Source: Ruminococcus sp. (GTDB taxonomy: Bacteria > Bacillota > Clostridia > Oscillospirales > Ruminococcaceae). Taken from it: a DNA stretch of 64,000 bases. Shown here piece after piece: positions 61,535 through 64,000 of the stretch. The notes under the pieces were generated by a model. It was given only the letters and a program-made list of their open reading frames with translations. It made no database searches and was not told the DNA's origin. The position numbers and the translations under genes are program-made. The stretch spans positions 39,457 to 103,456 of the forward strand of contig NZ_JAILNU010000117.1 of the NCBI RefSeq assembly GCF_024691275.1, in the 5' to 3' direction. Position 1 is the first letter of the stretch, and each line of letters opens with the position of its first letter.

Positions 61535-63166
61535 ATGAGTACCAAATTATCAAAAATATTAGCATTGGGTTCAGCGTGTGCTGTTGTAATGAGCTGTATG
61601 TGCAGCTGTGCATCGGGAGATATGAAAGATGCGGCATACGATAATTATCGCAAGGACGAACATTCAAATAATAATGTTATAGATTCAGCTACTGAAGAAT
61701 ATTTGGCACCGGACAGCGGATACAGCATAGATACTAAAATTCCTGACTATCCTTCCTCAAATGAAGAATATAAAAAGTATGTAGAGGAAGGCTTCAAAGA
61801 CCCGAATGTTGACCCTCTTTCAACATTCTCGGTCGATGTCGATACAGCTTCTTATTCAAATGCGCGCAGACTTCTTGAAGACGGAAATATTGTCCCCGAG
61901 GACGCTGTCCGTGCAGAGGAGTTCATCAATTACTTCGATTATAATTACGCAGACCCCGAGGAAGGCAGAGTGTTCGGAGATTATGTAGAGCTTGCAGACT
62001 GTCCGTGGAATCCTGCAAATAAGCTCATGATGATAGGCATTCAGGGCAAGAGACTGGACGCAAAAGAAACACCTCCGTCAAATCTTGTATTCCTCATAGA
62101 TTCGTCAGGTTCAATGTCATCGTATGACAAGCTGCCGCTGGTCCAGACCGCATTCTCGATGCTGGCAGAGAAGCTCGGGGAAAATGACCGAATTTCCATA
62201 GTTACATACGCAGGAAGTGCTGATACACTTATTTCGGGTGCGAGCGGCAAGGAAAAGGACGATATCCTTGAGGCACTGTATTCTATTACTGCGGCAGGCA
62301 GCACAAACGGCGAGGGCGGCATTGATAAGGCTTACAAGCTTGCTGAAAAGTATTTCATCGAAGGTGGAAACAACCGCGTTATCCTTGCAACAGACGGTGA
62401 CCTTAACGTTGGTGCAAGTTCCGAAGATGAGCTGGTCGAGCTTATAAAGACAAAGCGCGATAAGGGTATTTACCTCTCTGTTCTTGGCTTCGGCACAGGC
62501 AACTACAAGGACGACAGACTTGAAGCTGTTGCGGATAACGGCAACGGCAACTACAGCTATATAGATTCTGTTGACGAGGCAAGAAGGGTTCTCGTTCAGG
62601 AAATGTCAGGCACTCTTTATACTATCGCTAAAGATGTGAAGATACAGGTGGAATTCAATCCTTCACAGATAAAGAGCTATCGCCTTATCGGATACGATAA
62701 CAGACTTATGAACGCTGAGGACTTCTACGACAATACCAAGGACGCAGGAGAGGTCGGAGCAGGTCACAGTGTAACGGCTCTTTATGAAGTAGAACTGGCA
62801 AATTCAGGCGAAACATATCGCGGCGTTCCGCTTGAATTCGGCTCTGAGCACAAGACCGAGCCTGCTGAAAGCGGCAGCAGGAGTGAGCTCTGCAAGCTTT
62901 CTGTAACATATAAGCCCGTCGGCGAATCAGGGGATATTTACGAATCGCAGCTCTTTGGCATGGAAAAGTACAACGAAGTGCCGTCGCAGTCTATTAAGCT
63001 TGCGTCAGCAGCTGCTGAGTTCGCAATGCTCCTCAGAAATTCAGAATATAAGGGAAGCTCCAGCTATGATTATGTTATGAAGACAGCAAATGACATCGAG
63101 GGCGAAAAAACAGAGGAACTGTCTATGCTGGCGGAAATTGCAAACACGATCTACAGGAAGCGTTAA
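61535..63166 (+). CDS. YfbK-like lipoprotein with von Willebrand factor A domain
   Basis: A 543-residue surface protein. Signal with lipobox MCSC (Cys ~26). An N-terminal vWA-associated domain (~95-170, VDPLSTFSVDVDTASYSNARR), a vWA domain (~185-365) with MIDAS DSSGSMS and Thr/Asp sites in GSTNGEGG and ATDGDLNVG, and the C-terminal DUF3520-type domain (~375-543). This is the YfbK family architecture. Such proteins mediate metal-dependent protein contacts at the cell surface; the partner is unknown. GGGAGG precedes the start. Confidence 0.9.
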   Translation: MSTKLSKILALGSACAVVMSCMCSCASGDMKDAAYDNYRKDEHSNNNVIDSATEEYLAPDSGYSIDTKIPDYPSSNEEYKKYVEEGFKDPNVDPLSTFSVDVDTASYSNARRLLEDGNIVPEDAVRAEEFINYFDYNYADPEEGRVFGDYVELADCPWNPANKLMMIGIQGKRLDAKETPPSNLVFLIDSSGSMSSYDKLPLVQTAFSMLAEKLGENDRISIVTYAGSADTLISGASGKEKDDILEALYSITAAGSTNGEGGIDKAYKLAEKYFIEGGNNRVILATDGDLNVGASSEDELVELIKTKRDKGIYLSVLGFGTGNYKDDRLEAVADNGNGNYSYIDSVDEARRVLVQEMSGTLYTIAKDVKIQVEFNPSQIKSYRLIGYDNRLMNAEDFYDNTKDAGEVGAGHSVTALYEVELANSGETYRGVPLEFGSEHKTEPAESGSRSELCKLSVTYKPVGESGDIYESQLFGMEKYNEVPSQSIKLASAAAEFAMLLRNSEYKGSSSYDYVMKTANDIEGEKTEELSMLAEIANTIYRKR

Positions 63167-63236
63167 CAGGATGATTATTCAGAGAAGATAATATTAAGGT
63201 AGTCCAAAAGAAAGAAAAATGTATTTATATGCGACA

Positions 63237-63271
63237 AGAACTCCCTCTGCGGTCACAGGGGGAGTTCTTGT
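63237..63271 (+). terminator. Terminator-like hairpin after the YfbK-like gene
   Basis: AAGAACTCCC pairs with GGGGAGTTCTT and inner CTG/CAG pairs; a weak T tail (TGTGT) follows. Confidence 0.65.
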
Positions 63272-63315
63272 GTAAATCGAATTATAGTTAAAATATAAAA
63301 ATATATTCAAAACTA

Positions 63316-63344
63316 TTGACAACGCTTGATTACGGTGGTATAAT
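63316..63344 (+). promoter_or_regulatory. tRNA-Gln promoter
   Basis: TTGACA (63316-63321), 17-base spacer, TATAAT (63339-63344). Confidence 0.88.
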
Positions 63345-63374
63345 AATAAAGCTGAATCAAGCAAAACAAAACAC

Positions 63375-63450
63375 TGGGGTGTCGCCAAGTGGTAAGGCAG
63401 CGGACTCTGACTCCGTTATTTCGAGGGTTCAAATCCTTCCACCCCAACCA
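63375..63450 (+). tRNA. tRNA-Gln (anticodon CTG)
   Basis: Acceptor TGGGGTG pairs with CACCCCA, the anticodon loop CTCTGAC gives CTG, the T-arm is GGTTCAAATCC, and CCA is encoded. Confidence 0.95.
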
Positions 63451-63481
63451 TGATGGCATAACAAAATTGATGACATGCCAA

Positions 63482-63509
63482 AAAAAGCCCGAAATATCGG
63501 GCTTTTTTG
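63482..63509 (+). terminator. Terminator after tRNA-Gln
   Basis: AAAAAGCCCGA pairs with TCGGGCTTTTT around a short loop, with a T run. Confidence 0.9.
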
Positions 63510-63571
63510 CTACCCAAATCTCGAAAATTTTACTTCGATTTTCATAGATGACATTGGGCTGTTTTAGCCAT

Positions 63572-63595
63572 GTGTAAGGATTTGAACTCTCAAAA
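63572..63595 (-). repeat. Inverted partial copy of the tRNA-Gln T-arm
   Basis: On the minus strand TTTTGAGAGTTCAAATCCTT and a following ACAC match the tRNA-Gln 3' part (63418-63441) with only about three differences. It sits ~130 bases after the tRNA in opposite orientation. It may be a remnant attachment site or a decayed tRNA fragment. Confidence 0.5.
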
Positions 63596-63675
63596 AAGCA
63601 GATCCAGTCCCCTCCAAAGGTCGAAATACAGGCAAATCTCGATTTTGCCGCCCAAAAATAGTATACAAAGTTTCG

Positions 63676-63732
63676 GACTCGGTTTTAGTGGTTTTCACGA
63701 AATGTGAAAACACTGGAATCGAGTCTTTTTTT
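63676..63732 (+). terminator. Long terminator-like hairpin downstream of tRNA-Gln
   Basis: GACTCG (63676-63681) pairs with CGAGTC (63720-63725), enclosing AGTG-TTTTCAC/GTGAAAA-ACT; seven T follow. No gene is visible upstream of it in 63510-63675. Confidence 0.7.
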
Positions 63733-63931
63733 GTTTTCCAGAAAACCGATTGATAGTAAATCTATCAGCGATTTGTGAGCCGTTTTTGACGGCATCGGTG
63801 GCAGGTCGTGAAACTACACAACCAAGATCAACTAAAGCCGTTGTGAACGATTTTTGAGTCTCCTGTGGCAGATACATAGAAAGCAGATCACGCCTGCTGT
63901 CTATGGAATAATTATGTCAGGAGGAAAACAG

Positions 63932-64000
63932 ATGAACAAATTCTACATGAACGGTAAGCTGATACACAAGGCTTCCGATCACAACACCAAACGCTGTGAG
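63932..64000 (+). CDS. 5' end of a hypothetical gene (runs off the window)
   Basis: The first 23 codons (MNKFYMNGKLIHKASDHN...) of an open frame with a strong AGGAGG nine bases upstream. The preceding 200 bases contain a hairpin CATAGA-GCAG/CTGC-TCTATG (~63875-63896). The family cannot be recognised from this fragment. The position after a tRNA and non-coding, repeat-like DNA is compatible with the edge of an integrated element. Confidence 0.5.
   Translation, partial: MNKFYMNGKLIHKASDHNTKRCE

Noticed and set aside
63695..63877. 60-codon minus-strand frame near the right edge
   Set aside because: It crosses a terminator hairpin, has no ribosome site and no recognisable motif.

Overview
The window reads as chromosomal DNA of an anaerobic, cellulose-degrading Firmicute of the Ruminococcaceae, most probably genus Ruminococcus (R. 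albus/R. flavefaciens type). The case rests on a dockerin-bearing GH9 cellulase, a dockerin-SGNH esterase, a SCIFF ranthipeptide with its radical SAM maturase, pyruvate formate-lyase, AGGAGG ribosome sites and strongly consensus -35/-10 promoters. Species was not determined.

Layout. 1-9.5 kb: 3' part of pflB, an AI-2E family exporter, a von Willebrand/PP2C pair, putP, then an operon of two small phage-like regulators and a PLP decarboxylase behind a promoter with two LexA-type boxes, and a DUF1292 protein. 9.6-17.7 kb (minus strand): fructose PTS operon fruR-fruK-fruA-ptsH-ptsI followed by class III fructose-1,6-bisphosphatase. 18.0-34.5 kb (plus strand): a ten-gene, mostly overlapping operon from one extended -10 promoter to one terminator. 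34.5-41 kb: tRNA-Leu and tRNA-Thr, GH9 cellulase, a candidate minus-strand non-coding RNA, a LacI-sensor/GGDEF-like/AraC fusion regulator, a TerY-C-like zinc protein and a CDF metal exporter. 42-51 kb: ABC-F ATPase, dockerin-SGNH protein, scfA-scfB, AraC regulator, VanY-like protein, OppA-like lipoprotein. 51-61 kb: G3E GTPase, then on the minus strand folC, a DUF4268 nuclease-like gene, SDR, Dabb, GNAT, a frameshifted membrane-protein pseudogene, pyk and pcrA. 61.5-64 kb: YfbK-like vWA lipoprotein, tRNA-Gln, and the start of what may be accessory DNA.

The most interesting locus is 18.0-34.5 kb. It encodes a free-standing aryl-acid adenylating enzyme, a type II thioesterase, and an NRPS of architecture ArCP-Cy-A-PCP-C whose A-domain code (DLYNMSMIWK) is nearly the cysteine code. 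This predicts an aryl-thiazoline made from an aryl acid and cysteine. A MacB-type ABC exporter follows. In the same operon are two 2-hydroxyacyl-CoA dehydratase/double-cubane-type proteins (one with the cluster cysteines, one without), their ATP-dependent activator, a NapH/NosR-like polyferredoxin membrane protein, and a CcdA/DsbD-like membrane protein. Coupling thiazoline assembly to an ATP-driven low-potential reductase and a membrane electron conduit is a combination I do not recognise from a described pathway.

Other notable points: three intergenic palindromic elements that share an inner motif but have private outer stems; an HPr with Ala at the regulatory Ser46 position; a vWA/PP2C pair without its kinase; a VanY-like protein lacking the second metal/catalytic motif; and an inverted copy of the tRNA-Gln T-arm just downstream of that tRNA.
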